Shown here: positions 19,312-28,342 of the stretch, in pieces | Layout of the letters: each line of letters starts with the position of its first letter | How positions within the stretch are numbered: position 1 is the first letter of the stretch | DNA from: Gallibacterium salpingitidis | GTDB taxonomy: Bacteria; Pseudomonadota; Gammaproteobacteria; Enterobacterales; Pasteurellaceae | Assembly: GCF_001678495.1 (NCBI RefSeq) | Contig: NZ_JTJL01000039.1 | Location: 1-49,081, forward strand | Direction of reading: 5' to 3' | Length of the DNA: 49,081 nucleotides | The notes under the pieces: model-generated | The model's database searches: none | What the model was told of the DNA's origin: nothing | What the model saw: the letters and a program-made list of their open reading frames with translations, nothing else | Made by a program: the position numbers and the translations under genes

Positions 19312-19652
19312 TCCATTCTACTATCCAGCAATATATTCTTGTATATTCTCAGCATATTTAGCAAAGTTTTTATGTTGAATAGAAGATTGCCTATATTTAG
19401 ATTATTGCATTATTCCGCATAGATTGGCTGAATATATGGACTATTCTGCCGTTCATTTTTTCTGTGATCTAGATCTCTTTTTTTCATTCCCTATTTTCTT
19501 AGGATAACCCTCGAAAATAATTCGCGAATTAATTACTAGGCTGTTCAATATTATTTTTATCTAAGGTAGCAAAATAAATATCAGTACATACAACTGATAT
19601 TAATCTTTAGCCATTCCTAATGATAAAAATATGATCTACTAAGGATATTTTT
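19312..19652. other. Intergenic region upstream of the arabinoside symporter gene
   Basis: A 341-bp AT-rich gap with no credible open frame. It contains the composite AraC/CRP cassette (19425-19478) listed separately. A 9-bp inverted repeat (19577-19585 with 19593-19601) lies 52 bp before the symporter start and could be an operator or leader hairpin. The promoter itself cannot be placed with confidence. Confidence 0.6.
19425..19478 (+). promoter_or_regulatory. Composite AraC-like and CRP-like site upstream of the symporter gene
   Basis: TGGCTGAATATATGGAC (19425-19441) differs by one base from a 17-mer upstream of araF (27136-27152). In both places GTGATC follows after exactly 22 bp; here it belongs to the CRP-like TGTGATCTAGATCTCT (19463-19478). 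The TATGGAC core followed by TGCC fits the E. coli AraC half-site pattern TATGGA-N6-TGCT. I infer control by AraC and CRP. Confidence 0.65.
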
Positions 19653-21041
19653 ATGGATCAAAATAAACTTTCAATAAAAGAAAAAATTGGCTACGGCATG
19701 GGAGATGCTGGATGTAATATTATTTTCGGCGCCATCATGTTATTCGTGAATTATTTTTACACCGATATTTTTGGTCTAGCTCCAGCATTAGTTGGTGTAT
19801 TACTACTATCTGTCAGAATTATTGATGCAATCACCGACCCTATTATGGGTGCCATTGCTGATAGAACACAAAGTAAATATGGTCGTTTCCGTCCTTATTT
19901 ATTATGGATAGCATTTCCTTACGCTTTGTTTAGTGTGTTAATGTTTACAACTCCTGATTGGAGTTATAACAGTAAAGTGATTTATGCTTTCGTCACTTAT
20001 TTCCTTTTATCCATTACTTACACCGCAATTAATATCCCTTACTGTTCTCTTGGTAGCGTGATTACTAACGATCCAAAAGAACGTGTTGCTTGTCAATCTT
20101 ATCGTTTTGTTTTAGTTGGTATCGCAACATTATTACTCTCACTTACATTATTACCAATGGTGGAATTTTTTGGTGGCGATGACAAGGCTAAAGGTTATCA
20201 AATCGCGATGACTATTCTCGCCTTTATTGGTATGTGTATGTTCCTTTTCTGTTTCGCGACAGTACGTGAACGTATTCGTCCAGCTATTCCAACCAATGAT
20301 GATTTAAAAGCTGATCTTAAAGATGTTTGGAAAAATGACCAATGGGTAAGAATTTTACTGTTAACACTCTGTAATGTTTGCCCTGGTTTTATCCGAATGG
20401 CAGCAACTATGTACTATGTTACTTGGGTAATGCAACAAAGCGCACATTTTGCAACTTTATTTATTAGTCTAGGTGTTGCAGGAATGATGGTAGGCAGTAT
20501 GTTAGCGAAAGTATTGACTGATCGCTGGTGCAAATTAAAAGTCTTCTTCTGGACTAATATTGTATTAGCAATCTTTTCATGTGCATTTTATTTCTTAGAT
20601 CCTCATGCCACAGCATTAATCGTCGTACTTTATATCTTATTAAACATCCTACATCAAATCCCATCACCATTACATTGGTCATTGATGGCAGATGTTGATG
20701 ATTATGGTGAATGGAAAACTGGAAAACGTATTACCGGCATTAGTTTCTCTGGTAACCTATTCTTCCTCAAACTTGGACTTGCTATCGCTGGTTCTATGGT
20801 AGGTTTCCTTCTCTCTTGGTATGGCTATGACGCAAGTGCCACAGCCCAAAGCGAATCTGCGCTCAATGGTATCATGCTACTATTTACAGTAATTCCTGGT
20901 ATCGGTTATCTCATTACTGCTGGTGTAGTAAGACTCTTAAAAGTAGATCGCGAATTTATGAAACAAATTCAAATCGACTTAGAAAAACGTCGTAATAATT
21001 ATCAAGAACTTAACGAATTGCATACACATAAAGCTATTTAA
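19653..21041 (+). CDS. GPH-family sugar/cation symporter, probably for arabinosides
   Basis: A 462-aa inner-membrane transporter with about 12 hydrophobic helices, of the glycoside-pentoside-hexuronide family within the MFS. The family signature is clear in the loop after the second helix: AITDPIMGAIADRTQSKYGR followed by FRPYLLW (about 59-85). The N-terminal KIGYGMGDAGCNIIF is also typical. Relatives (XynP, YagG, YicJ) take up xylosides or related oligosaccharides. The GH43 enzyme gene starts 18 bp downstream, and the upstream AraC/CRP cassette is shared with araF, so short arabinose-containing oligosaccharides are the likely substrate. Substrate is inference. Confidence 0.85.
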   Translation: MDQNKLSIKEKIGYGMGDAGCNIIFGAIMLFVNYFYTDIFGLAPALVGVLLLSVRIIDAITDPIMGAIADRTQSKYGRFRPYLLWIAFPYALFSVLMFTTPDWSYNSKVIYAFVTYFLLSITYTAINIPYCSLGSVITNDPKERVACQSYRFVLVGIATLLLSLTLLPMVEFFGGDDKAKGYQIAMTILAFIGMCMFLFCFATVRERIRPAIPTNDDLKADLKDVWKNDQWVRILLLTLCNVCPGFIRMAATMYYVTWVMQQSAHFATLFISLGVAGMMVGSMLAKVLTDRWCKLKVFFWTNIVLAIFSCAFYFLDPHATALIVVLYILLNILHQIPSPLHWSLMADVDDYGEWKTGKRITGISFSGNLFFLKLGLAIAGSMVGFLLSWYGYDASATAQSESALNGIMLLFTVIPGIGYLITAGVVRLLKVDREFMKQIQIDLEKRRNNYQELNELHTHKAI

Positions 21042-21059
21042 ACCAGAGGTATTACATAA

Positions 21060-22013
21060 ATGATTACCTATCCAAATCCATTTATTGAACAACGTGCTGA
21101 TCCCTTTATCTTACAAAAAGATGGTTATTATTATTTTATTGCTTCAGTGCCAGAATATGATCGTTTAGAAATACGTCGTGCTGATTCATTACTAGGTTTA
21201 CGCGAGGCAATTCCTACCGTAGTTTGGCGTAAGCCTGCATCTGGCCCTATGAGCCAACTCATTTGGGCACCTGAATTGCACTATTTAGCAGGAAAATGGT
21301 ATATCTATTTTGCGGCAGCACATACTCAACAGCTAGATCACCTTGGTATGTTCCAACATCGTATGTTTATACTTGAATGCAGCGATGCAGATCCTTTAAC
21401 AGGCACTTGGATCGAGAAAGGGCAAATGAAAACTCATTTTGATACTTTTGCATTAGACGCTACCACATTTTCTCATCAAGGCAAACAATGGTATCTCTGG
21501 GCGCAAAAAGATCCTAATATTCCAGGGAACTCTAATTTATACCTTTGTGAAATGGAAAATCCATGGACACTAAAAGGCTCGCCTATGATGCTTAGCCGTC
21601 CAGAATATGATTGGGAATGTCGCGGTTTTCTAGTTAATGAAGGACCTGCAGTATTGAAACATGGGGATAAACTATTTATTAGTTACTCCGCCAGTGCTAC
21701 TGATGAAAATTATTGTATTGGCTTACTCTGGATTGATATTCATGCAGATCCTTATGACATCACTAATTGGCACAAATCACCAACACCTGTATTCCGTACC
21801 AGTTATGAAAATCATCAATATGGTCCAGGACATAATAGTTTTACCAAAGATAGTCATGGTGAAGACGTTTTAGTGTATCACGCACGTAATTACACTGAAA
21901 TTGTTGGAGATCCACTCTATGATCCTAATCGTCATACACGTTTAAAATTAATTAAATGGGACGAAAATGGAATGCCTAATTTTGGTATTCCACAACCAGA
22001 TACAACGGCATAA
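21060..22013 (+). CDS. Intracellular GH43 family glycosidase, probable exo-alpha-L-arabinofuranosidase
   Basis: A 317-aa five-bladed propeller glycosidase of family GH43 with no signal peptide, hence cytoplasmic. The three acidic catalytic positions are Asp14 in QRADPF (base), Asp133 in ALDATTF (pKa modulator) and Glu194 in VNEGPAVL (acid). YGPGHNSF carries a conserved active-site His. GH43 includes arabinofuranosidases and xylosidases; placement between a GPH symporter and the ara genes favours release of L-arabinose from imported oligosaccharides. AraA, AraB and AraD would then use the product. A strong terminator follows. Confidence 0.85.
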   Translation: MITYPNPFIEQRADPFILQKDGYYYFIASVPEYDRLEIRRADSLLGLREAIPTVVWRKPASGPMSQLIWAPELHYLAGKWYIYFAAAHTQQLDHLGMFQHRMFILECSDADPLTGTWIEKGQMKTHFDTFALDATTFSHQGKQWYLWAQKDPNIPGNSNLYLCEMENPWTLKGSPMMLSRPEYDWECRGFLVNEGPAVLKHGDKLFISYSASATDENYCIGLLWIDIHADPYDITNWHKSPTPVFRTSYENHQYGPGHNSFTKDSHGEDVLVYHARNYTEIVGDPLYDPNRHTRLKLIKWDENGMPNFGIPQPDTTA

Positions 22014-22024
22014 AGTTATCCACA

Positions 22025-22055
22025 AAAAAGCCCTGCTCTCTTTGCAGGGCTTTTT
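22025..22055. terminator. Bidirectional terminator between GH43 gene and araC
   Basis: A 12-bp stem, AAAAAGCCCTGC with GCAGGGCTTTTT, and a 7-nt loop lie between the convergent GH43 and araC stops. U-runs are provided on both strands. Confidence 0.93.
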
Positions 22056-22093
22056 CAACATTATTTACTACTAAGCTAAAAATATAAATACTA

Positions 22094-22981
22094 CTAAATC
22101 AATTCATCTTTTAACTCTACTTCACTATTTTCACTTCTATTTTCTACAAAACTCTCACGAAATACTTTAGGGCTCACGCCAACTTTCTTCTTAAAAACCC
22201 TTGAAAAATATAGAGGATCTGTAAATCCGACATTACGTGAAATAGCACCAATCGGTATATTAGTTGTAAATAACAGCTGCTTCGCATAATTAATTCGCTG
22301 ATCATCCCGCCATTTTAAAATGGACATTCCCATTTCCTGACTAAATAAATGAATCAATCGAGAAGGTGATAAATATACATGAGCGGCAATTTCATTAATA
22401 CTATAATCTTGTTTTATATCATCCATCATATAATTAATCGCTTGCAAAATTCTAGCATCAATTTTTCTTGAAAAACTTGCTGGTTGCAGACGCTTACAAC
22501 GAATTAACAATTGTTCTAAATAATTTTCTGCTAATTCTGTAGAATAAGATTGTGTCGATTTACTTTGTTCCTCAACATCAATAAATAATTTTTCAATACA
22601 GTGATAAGATTGCTGATCAATATTTCTGGTTAAGAAAATTCCATCAATATTTTCTTCCCATTGCAAAAAGTCTTTCCAATATCCTCTTGGACGGAAATAA
22701 ATCCAACGGTGATACCAACTCTCCATTTCTGGATGGCGTTGATAATTATGTATAATATGTGGTGGAAATAGAATTAAATCGCCTTTTTTTACTGAGAAAT
22801 ATTCTTTTCCTGAATAAATATATCCCATACCTTGTGTAGTAAGATTTAATATATATCCTTTCATACCATTTGGTCGATCAATAATAAAATCCAGTATTTC
22901 ACCTTGATGAATAGGTGTTAGCCCTGCTACCAAATGCAGATCAAATTTATATCCAGGCAATAAAGGATTATTATTTTCCAT
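22094..22981 (-). CDS. araC: Arabinose operon regulator AraC
   Basis: The dual activator/repressor of L-arabinose genes, 295 aa from the ATG at 22981 (MENNNPLLPGYKF). An upstream TTG sits too close to the GGGAAGG ribosome site, so I reject it. The N-terminal arabinose-binding cupin matches E. coli AraC closely: LVAGLTPI, FIDRPNGMKGYILNLT, GDLILFPPHIIHNYQRHPE, YFRPRGYW. The C-terminal pair of helix-turn-helix motifs ends with VGFTDPLYFSRVFKKKVGVS. Unusually it lies downstream of araA on the same strand, separated by a palindrome, rather than divergent from araB. Confidence 0.95.
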   Translation of the reverse strand: MENNNPLLPGYKFDLHLVAGLTPIHQGEILDFIIDRPNGMKGYILNLTTQGMGYIYSGKEYFSVKKGDLILFPPHIIHNYQRHPEMESWYHRWIYFRPRGYWKDFLQWEENIDGIFLTRNIDQQSYHCIEKLFIDVEEQSKSTQSYSTELAENYLEQLLIRCKRLQPASFSRKIDARILQAINYMMDDIKQDYSINEIAAHVYLSPSRLIHLFSQEMGMSILKWRDDQRINYAKQLLFTTNIPIGAISRNVGFTDPLYFSRVFKKKVGVSPKVFRESFVENRSENSEVELKDELI

Positions 22982-23025
22982 AATAGACAAACCTTCCCAA
23001 TAATATGATTTAACTAAACAACAAA

Positions 23026-23057
23026 ATGCATTTATCAGTAATTACTGATAAATGCAT
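23026..23057. repeat. 32-bp perfect palindrome between araA and araC
   Basis: A perfect 32-bp dyad whose half begins ATGCATTTATCAG and whose centre is TAATTA. It lies 33 bp after the araA stop and 44 bp before the araC start on the minus strand. As RNA it forms a 13-bp stem with a 6-nt loop followed by TTTTGTTGTTT, so it may terminate the araBDA transcript. It could equally be an operator for araC. Confidence 0.7.
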
Positions 23058-23089
23058 ATTCTATACAAAATTAGGATGATGTATTGTTT

Positions 23090-24556
23090 TTATTTTAAAA
23101 GACGTTTGAACTCACGAATTTTTGTATCTTCATCAATAACTACCATCTCAACATTAGCAATGTCGGCAAAATTATCCAACATTTCTTGTGTAACTGCTTG
23201 AGAATAAGTTGAGTGGTGAGCTGCACCAGCATAAATCCACGCTTCCCCAGAAACAGCAAGATTTGGTAATGGCTTCCATAATGCTCTTGCTACTGGGAGA
23301 TGAGGCATATCTTCTGGCGGAGTAACAGTTTCAAGATGATTACTCACAAAACGGAAATGATCGCCTAAATCAATTAAAGAAAGATTGATCGCTCTACCCG
23401 CTTTTCCAGTAAACACAAGACGAGCAACATCACATTTACAACCTATAGTATGCAAATGAATTTCAAGACGAGGGCGAGCTGCAGCAATTGAAGGACAAAC
23501 TTCTAACATATGGGCACCAAGCACCTGATCTTCTGCAGAGAAATGATAGGTATAATCTTCCATAAATGAAGTACCACCAGGTAATCCTTTAGTCATTACC
23601 TTCACTATTCGGGTCATTGCGGCTGTTTTCCAATCTCCCTCACCACCGAAACCATAGCCTTTATCCATTAAACGTTGTGTCGCTAAACCAGGAAGATTTG
23701 TTAATCCAACAAGATCTTCAAAATTATTAGTAAATGCCTTACAACCTTTTTCTTCTAAGAAACGTTCTAAACCAAGTTCTAAGCGAGCTTCTTGTTGTAA
23801 AATTTGACGTGATGCTGGTGTTGTTAGCAGCTCTTCTGCAACTTCATATTGTTGGCAATACTCTTCAATAAGTTTCTCAACATCTTCATCACTAACAGCA
23901 TTTACGACTTTTGCTAAAGCACCAACACTATAAGCGTTAACCTCAAAACCAAATTTGATTTGTGCTGAAACTTTGTTACCTTCTGTCACTGCAACTTGAC
24001 GCATATTATCGCCAAATCTAGCAACTCTTAAATTCTGAGCTTCATTCCAACCAATCGCTGCACGTCCCCACTGATCTAATGCATAGTGCACAGTAGGATT
24101 TTTCCAATGCCCTACAATAACTTTTCTATTAATACCTAAACGGGTACAAATAAAGCCAAATTCTCTATCGCCATGTGCACTTTGATTGGTATTCATAAAG
24201 TTCATATCAATACTATTCCATGGCAAAGCAGCATTAAATTGAGTATGCAAATGGACAAATGGTTTATTTAAACTTTGTAATCCTTTAATCCACATTTTTG
24301 CTGGCGAAAATGTATGCATCCATAAAATAATACCGACGCAATTTTTATCATTATTTGCTGCTAAACAAAGATCATAAATTTCAGTTGGGCTTTTTGCTGT
24401 TCCTTTATAAACGATCGGCATGGAAATTTGTTGGCTTTGGTTAAAATTCGCCACGATTTCTTGGCTATCTTTATCTACTGTGGCAAGCACCTCTTCGCCA
24501 TATAATGTTTGTGAACCAGTGATAAACCATAATTGTTGTTGATAAATTTTTTGCAT
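23090..24556 (-). CDS. araA: L-arabinose isomerase
   Basis: It converts L-arabinose to L-ribulose with a Mn2+ cofactor. The ATG at 24556 ([11 protein letters not shown]), 8 bp after AAAGG, gives 488 aa; an in-frame GTG at 24565 overlaps the ribosome site. Metal ligands correspond to Glu306 (GGEGDWK), Glu333 ([10 protein letters not shown]), His349 (GAHMLEVCP) and His448 (AGAAHHSTY). The N-terminal [12 protein letters not shown] is characteristic. It is the last gene of araB-araD-araA, 25 bp after araD. Confidence 0.96.
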   Translation of the reverse strand: MQKIYQQQLWFITGSQTLYGEEVLATVDKDSQEIVANFNQSQQISMPIVYKGTAKSPTEIYDLCLAANNDKNCVGIILWMHTFSPAKMWIKGLQSLNKPFVHLHTQFNAALPWNSIDMNFMNTNQSAHGDREFGFICTRLGINRKVIVGHWKNPTVHYALDQWGRAAIGWNEAQNLRVARFGDNMRQVAVTEGNKVSAQIKFGFEVNAYSVGALAKVVNAVSDEDVEKLIEEYCQQYEVAEELLTTPASRQILQQEARLELGLERFLEEKGCKAFTNNFEDLVGLTNLPGLATQRLMDKGYGFGGEGDWKTAAMTRIVKVMTKGLPGGTSFMEDYTYHFSAEDQVLGAHMLEVCPSIAAARPRLEIHLHTIGCKCDVARLVFTGKAGRAINLSLIDLGDHFRFVSNHLETVTPPEDMPHLPVARALWKPLPNLAVSGEAWIYAGAAHHSTYSQAVTQEMLDNFADIANVEMVVIDEDTKIREFKRLLK

Positions 24557-24581
24557 AAATGTCACCTTTTATCTTGCTCTG

Positions 24582-25289
24582 TCATTTTTGTCCATAATAG
24601 GCATCGCTACCATGTTTTCTAAAATAGTGTTTATCAAGAATATGTTGATCAATTCTTGTTAACTCTGGATTCAGTAATTTGCTAAATAAAGCCATCTTGG
24701 CCACTTCCTCTAAGACCACTGCATTATGTACCGCATTATCAGGTGAATTACCCCAGGCAAACGGCCCATGCTCGCTGACCACAATCCCTGGAATAGCTAA
24801 AGGATCTTGTTGTTGAATAGTTTCAATGATCACTTTCCCTGTGTTTTTCTCATAGGCTTCTTTGATTTCTTGCTCTGTTAATGCACGACTACATGGAATA
24901 TCGCCATAAAAATAGTCCGCATGTGTTGTTCCTAACGCAGGAATTGCTTTTTTCGCTTGCGCCCAAACTACCGCGTAAGGTGAATGTGTATGAACAATGC
25001 CCTTGATCTCTGGATATTGGCGATAAAGTTCTATATGCGTTAATGTATCTGAAGATGGTCGTAATTTACCTTCAATCACATTACCATTGAGATCCACTAC
25101 TACCATACTGTCTGCGGTCAACTTGTCATAATCAACGCCACTTGGTTTTATCACCATAAATTGACGATCTTCGGTAATCCCTGAAACGTTTCCCCATGTA
25201 AAAGTAATCAATTTATATTTAGGTAATGCCATATTGGCTTGATAAACCTGTTCTTTTAAATAACTGATTTCATAACGATTAAAAGTCAT
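24582..25289 (-). CDS. araD: L-ribulose-5-phosphate 4-epimerase (arabinose pathway)
   Basis: It epimerises L-ribulose 5-phosphate to D-xylulose 5-phosphate through a zinc-dependent retro-aldol step. It is 235 aa, a class II aldolase fold. Zinc ligands are His100 and His102 in GIVHTHSPY and His174 in SEHGPFAWG; Asp81 in PSSDTLTH is the conserved acidic residue. It starts 9 bp after araB. A paralogue, sgbE at 39825-40520, shares [18 protein letters not shown] and HADYFYG. Linkage to araB and araA separates their roles. Confidence 0.95.
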   Translation of the reverse strand: MTFNRYEISYLKEQVYQANMALPKYKLITFTWGNVSGITEDRQFMVIKPSGVDYDKLTADSMVVVDLNGNVIEGKLRPSSDTLTHIELYRQYPEIKGIVHTHSPYAVVWAQAKKAIPALGTTHADYFYGDIPCSRALTEQEIKEAYEKNTGKVIIETIQQQDPLAIPGIVVSEHGPFAWGNSPDNAVHNAVVLEEVAKMALFSKLLNPELTRIDQHILDKHYFRKHGSDAYYGQK

Positions 25290-25298
25290 AACGTTGTC

Positions 25299-26978
25299 CT
25301 ATTTCTCAGTTTGAGCCGCAGTTGCCATAATAATTTCTTCCATATAATTACCAAACATAAGATATTGTTCATATCTTTCTCGGTAATAACGGCTTCTTTC
25401 TCTATCTGGTTGATATACTTTGATAAATTTACTTGACATCGCCTTTTGAGCGCTAATGCTATCGGTATAAACACCAGCAGCTAATGCAGCGAAAATCGCA
25501 GCACCTAATGCACAACATTGGTCTGATTTAACAACGGCAATTTCCGTTTCCATCACGTCACTACATAACTGCATAATACTTGCTGATTTTTTTGAGATAC
25601 CACCAATAGCGATAATGCGTTTAATCGTCATCCCTTGATCTAAAAAGCAGTCATTAATAGCTTTTGCACCAAACGCTGTTGATTCAACTAAACAACGAAA
25701 AATATCTACAGCATTGGTACCCAAGTTCATATTGACGATCGCCCCTTTTAAATGTTGATTAGCAAAAGGTGTTCTACGACCATTAAACCAATCTAACGCT
25801 AAAACATGGCTATCAGAATGATGTTCAATCAACTGGGAAAGTGTTGGTAATAAAGAAGAGGAAATATCCTGTAATTTTTCCTTAAGTTCAGGATATTTTT
25901 CTGCACCTAACTGAAGAGGCCACGCTAGTAATCGTTGATACCACGCATATACATCACCAAAAGCTGATTGTCCTGCTTCCAAAGCGACAAAGTCAGGTAA
26001 TGCGCTACCTTCTACTTGACCACAGATACCTTCAATGAGTTTTCCTGTAACATCTTCTCTTTTCACCATCAAAATATCGCAAGTAGATGTACCTATTACC
26101 TTCACTAAATCATTTTCTCTCGCTCCGGCACCGACAGCTCCCATATGACAGTCAAAAGCCCCAACAGCAACACTAATGCCAATAGGTAAGCCTAATTTTT
26201 CCGCCCATTGTTGGTTCAATTTTCCTGCTTCTTGATCTGAGGTATAGACTTGTTTTGAATAATGCGCACGTAATGATTTTAAGGTTGGTGAGATCGCGGT
26301 TAAAAATTCTTCACTTGGTAAACCATCCCAATCAGCATGCCATAATGCTTTATGCCCTGCTGCACAGACACCACGTCGAATTTGATTTGGTGCAATATTT
26401 CCGGTCAATAATGCTGGTACCCAATCTGCTAGTTCTACCCAAGTATATGCAGCCTTAGCAACTGCGCTATCTTGTTCATTAATATGAGCAATTTTTGCCC
26501 AATACCATTCTGAAGAATATACGCCACCAACATATTGCGTATAATCTGGAAACTCTCCCGAATGGGCTAACAGATTAATTTTTTCCGCTTCATCTATTGC
26601 AGTATGGTCTTTCCATAAAATAAACATAGCATTTGGATTTTCAGCAAATTCCGGTTTTAATGCCAATACCACACCATTTTCATCTACCGGAGCTGGTGTC
26701 GAACCTGTTGTATCAACACCAATACCAATAATATTATTTACAATGTCCTTGTTTACTGAAGATAATGCCTGTTGTACAGCTGATGTCATCGCATCAATAT
26801 AATCCTGCGGATGATGACGAAATTGAGATATCTTTGCATCAGAATATTTCCCTTCCATCCATCTAGGATAATGACAAACACCACTGCCTAATTCATTCCC
26901 ATTTAATACATCAACAATTAATGCCCTAATAGAATCTGATCCAAAATCTAATCCTATTACATATTTATTCTCTTCCAT
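25299..26978 (-). CDS. araB: L-ribulokinase
   Basis: It phosphorylates L-ribulose to L-ribulose 5-phosphate. At 559 aa it has the usual length of the AraB branch of FGGY kinases (566 in E. coli). The N-terminal ATPase phosphate loop is GLDFGSDSIRALIVD, and GIGVDTTGSTPAP is the AraB-type substrate region. The C-terminal block GGISKKSASIMQLCSDVM carries the FGGY nucleotide site. It is the first gene of araBDA and is divergent from araFGH, with a 274-bp control region between. Confidence 0.96.
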   Translation of the reverse strand: MEENKYVIGLDFGSDSIRALIVDVLNGNELGSGVCHYPRWMEGKYSDAKISQFRHHPQDYIDAMTSAVQQALSSVNKDIVNNIIGIGVDTTGSTPAPVDENGVVLALKPEFAENPNAMFILWKDHTAIDEAEKINLLAHSGEFPDYTQYVGGVYSSEWYWAKIAHINEQDSAVAKAAYTWVELADWVPALLTGNIAPNQIRRGVCAAGHKALWHADWDGLPSEEFLTAISPTLKSLRAHYSKQVYTSDQEAGKLNQQWAEKLGLPIGISVAVGAFDCHMGAVGAGARENDLVKVIGTSTCDILMVKREDVTGKLIEGICGQVEGSALPDFVALEAGQSAFGDVYAWYQRLLAWPLQLGAEKYPELKEKLQDISSSLLPTLSQLIEHHSDSHVLALDWFNGRRTPFANQHLKGAIVNMNLGTNAVDIFRCLVESTAFGAKAINDCFLDQGMTIKRIIAIGGISKKSASIMQLCSDVMETEIAVVKSDQCCALGAAIFAALAAGVYTDSISAQKAMSSKFIKVYQPDRERSRYYRERYEQYLMFGNYMEEIIMATAAQTEK

Positions 26979-27016
26979 TTTTATAGTCCCATTAAGCTAT
27001 TAATGCAGACCAAATA

Positions 27017-27078
27017 ATCGGAATTTATCCCTATTTTTTCTATATCTATTTCTGTTATTAATATGGAATTTATTGCTA
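27017..27078 (-). promoter_or_regulatory. AraC-like half-sites upstream of araB
   Basis: TATGGAATTTATTGCTA (27062-27078) fits the E. coli AraC site TATGGATAAAAATGCTA at 13 of 17 positions, including TATGGA and TGCTA. A degenerate copy, ATCGGAATTTATCCCTA (27017-27033), lies 45 bp nearer araB in the same orientation and shares GGAATTTAT. Both face araB as the E. coli I sites do. The assignment rests on sequence likeness and on araC being present. Confidence 0.65.
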
Positions 27079-27135
27079 TTAATTTTTTACTAATTTAAAT
27101 AAAAAACCTTACCAAATCTCTCATAATTAATTTAA

Positions 27136-27189
27136 TGGCTAAATATATGGACATTTAGGTCATAAATTTTTTTTGTGATCAAGCTCACT
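27136..27189 (+). promoter_or_regulatory. Composite AraC-like and CRP site upstream of araF
   Basis: TGGCTAAATATATGGAC (27136-27152) is followed after 22 bp by GTGATC, which belongs to a CRP site TGTGATCAAGCTCACT (27174-27189, 9 of 10 consensus half-site bases). The arrangement recurs upstream of the symporter gene. The CRP site is 63 bp before the araF ATG, a position compatible with activation. Confidence 0.72.
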
Positions 27190-27252
27190 TAAAAAAAATA
27201 TTTTTTTATGAAAAATGAAGCCCGACTATTTAATCACCATGAGGGAAATATC

Positions 27253-28275
27253 ATGAAAAAAAGAACCTTTTTAAAAAGTATTTTAGCTTCTAGTTTACTT
27301 CTAGGTAGCTTATCTATTTCTATGAATGCATCTGCAGCACTTTTTGGTAAAAGTGATAATGAAAAAGTAAAAATTGGTTTCTTAGTTAAACAACCTGAAG
27401 AACCATGGTTCCAAACTGAATGGACTTTTGCTGATAAAGCTGGTGCAGATTACGGTTTTGAAGTGATAAAAATCGCCGTTCCTGATGGTGAAAAGACATT
27501 AAATGCTATTGATACTATCGCAGCTTCTGGTGCAAAAGGCTTTGTTATCTGTACCCCAGATCCAAAACTTGGATCTGCCATTATAGCCAAAGCGAAAGGA
27601 TACGATCTCAAGGTGATTACTGTTGATGATCAATTCCTTAATGCTAAAGGTGAACCTATGGAAGATGTGCCTTTAGTGATGATGGCTGCAACTGATATTG
27701 GCCGCCGCCAAGGTGAAGAACTTTATAAAGAAATGCAAAAACGTAAATGGGACATCGCTGAAACCGCAGTGATGGCTATTACCGCTGACGAATTAGATAC
27801 CGCTCGTCGTCGTGTTCATGGTTCGATTGAATCCCTCACTAAACTAGGTTTCCCAGCAGAAAAAATTTATCGAGTACCTACCAAGACCAACGATATTCCG
27901 GGTGCATTAGATGCGGCAAATTCCTTATTAGTACAACACCCTGAAGTGAAAAAATGGTTAATTGTTGGTATGAATGACAATACTGTATTAGGTGGTGTAC
28001 GCGCAACAGAAGGACAAGGTTTTAATGCAGATAACGTCATTGCCATCGGTATTAATGGTACTGATGCGAAAAATGAACTTGCTAAAGAAAAACCTACTGG
28101 CTTCTATGGTTCTTTATTACCTAGCCCAGACGTTCATGGTTACCATACTGCTGAATTACTCTACAAATGGATTACAAAAGGTGAAGCACCAAATCCAACT
28201 CACTTAGAAGTATCTGATGTCGTGTTATTAACACGTGAAAATTATAAAAAAGAGTTGGAGAAAAAAGGTCTATAA
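27253..28275 (+). CDS. araF: L-arabinose-binding periplasmic protein
   Basis: The high-affinity substrate-binding component of the arabinose ABC transporter. The ATG at 27253 (MKKRTFLKSILASS), 7 bp after GAGGG, gives 340 aa; the open frame extends 15 codons upstream without support. A signal peptide is evident, with cleavage near SMNASA|AL (about residue 28). The mature part is almost E. coli AraF: FLVKQPEEPWFQTEW, AVPDGEKTLNAID, TPDPKLGSAI, TADELDTARRR, LPSPDVHGYH. It heads araFGH; a 14-bp hairpin separates it from araG. Confidence 0.96.
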   Translation: MKKRTFLKSILASSLLLGSLSISMNASAALFGKSDNEKVKIGFLVKQPEEPWFQTEWTFADKAGADYGFEVIKIAVPDGEKTLNAIDTIAASGAKGFVICTPDPKLGSAIIAKAKGYDLKVITVDDQFLNAKGEPMEDVPLVMMAATDIGRRQGEELYKEMQKRKWDIAETAVMAITADELDTARRRVHGSIESLTKLGFPAEKIYRVPTKTNDIPGALDAANSLLVQHPEVKKWLIVGMNDNTVLGGVRATEGQGFNADNVIAIGINGTDAKNELAKEKPTGFYGSLLPSPDVHGYHTAELLYKWITKGEAPNPTHLEVSDVVLLTRENYKKELEKKGL

Positions 28276-28292
28276 CTTTATTAAATTCATTT

Positions 28293-28328
28293 CCTCTATT
28301 TCCAGTATTGAATAACTGGAAATAGAGG
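28293..28328 (+). other. Intercistronic hairpin between araF and araG
   Basis: A perfect 14-bp stem (28293-28306 with 28315-28328) with an 8-nt loop lies 17 bp after the araF stop. No U-run follows, so it is unlikely to terminate. It may block 3' exonucleases and keep araF mRNA more abundant than araGH, as expected for a binding protein. Confidence 0.7.
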
Positions 28329-28342
28329 TAGCAGGAGGGAAT

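Noticed and set aside
19321..19360. AATATA/TATATT hairpin after mtlR as a terminator
   Set aside because: Six weak A-T pairs with no U-run; too unstable to call.
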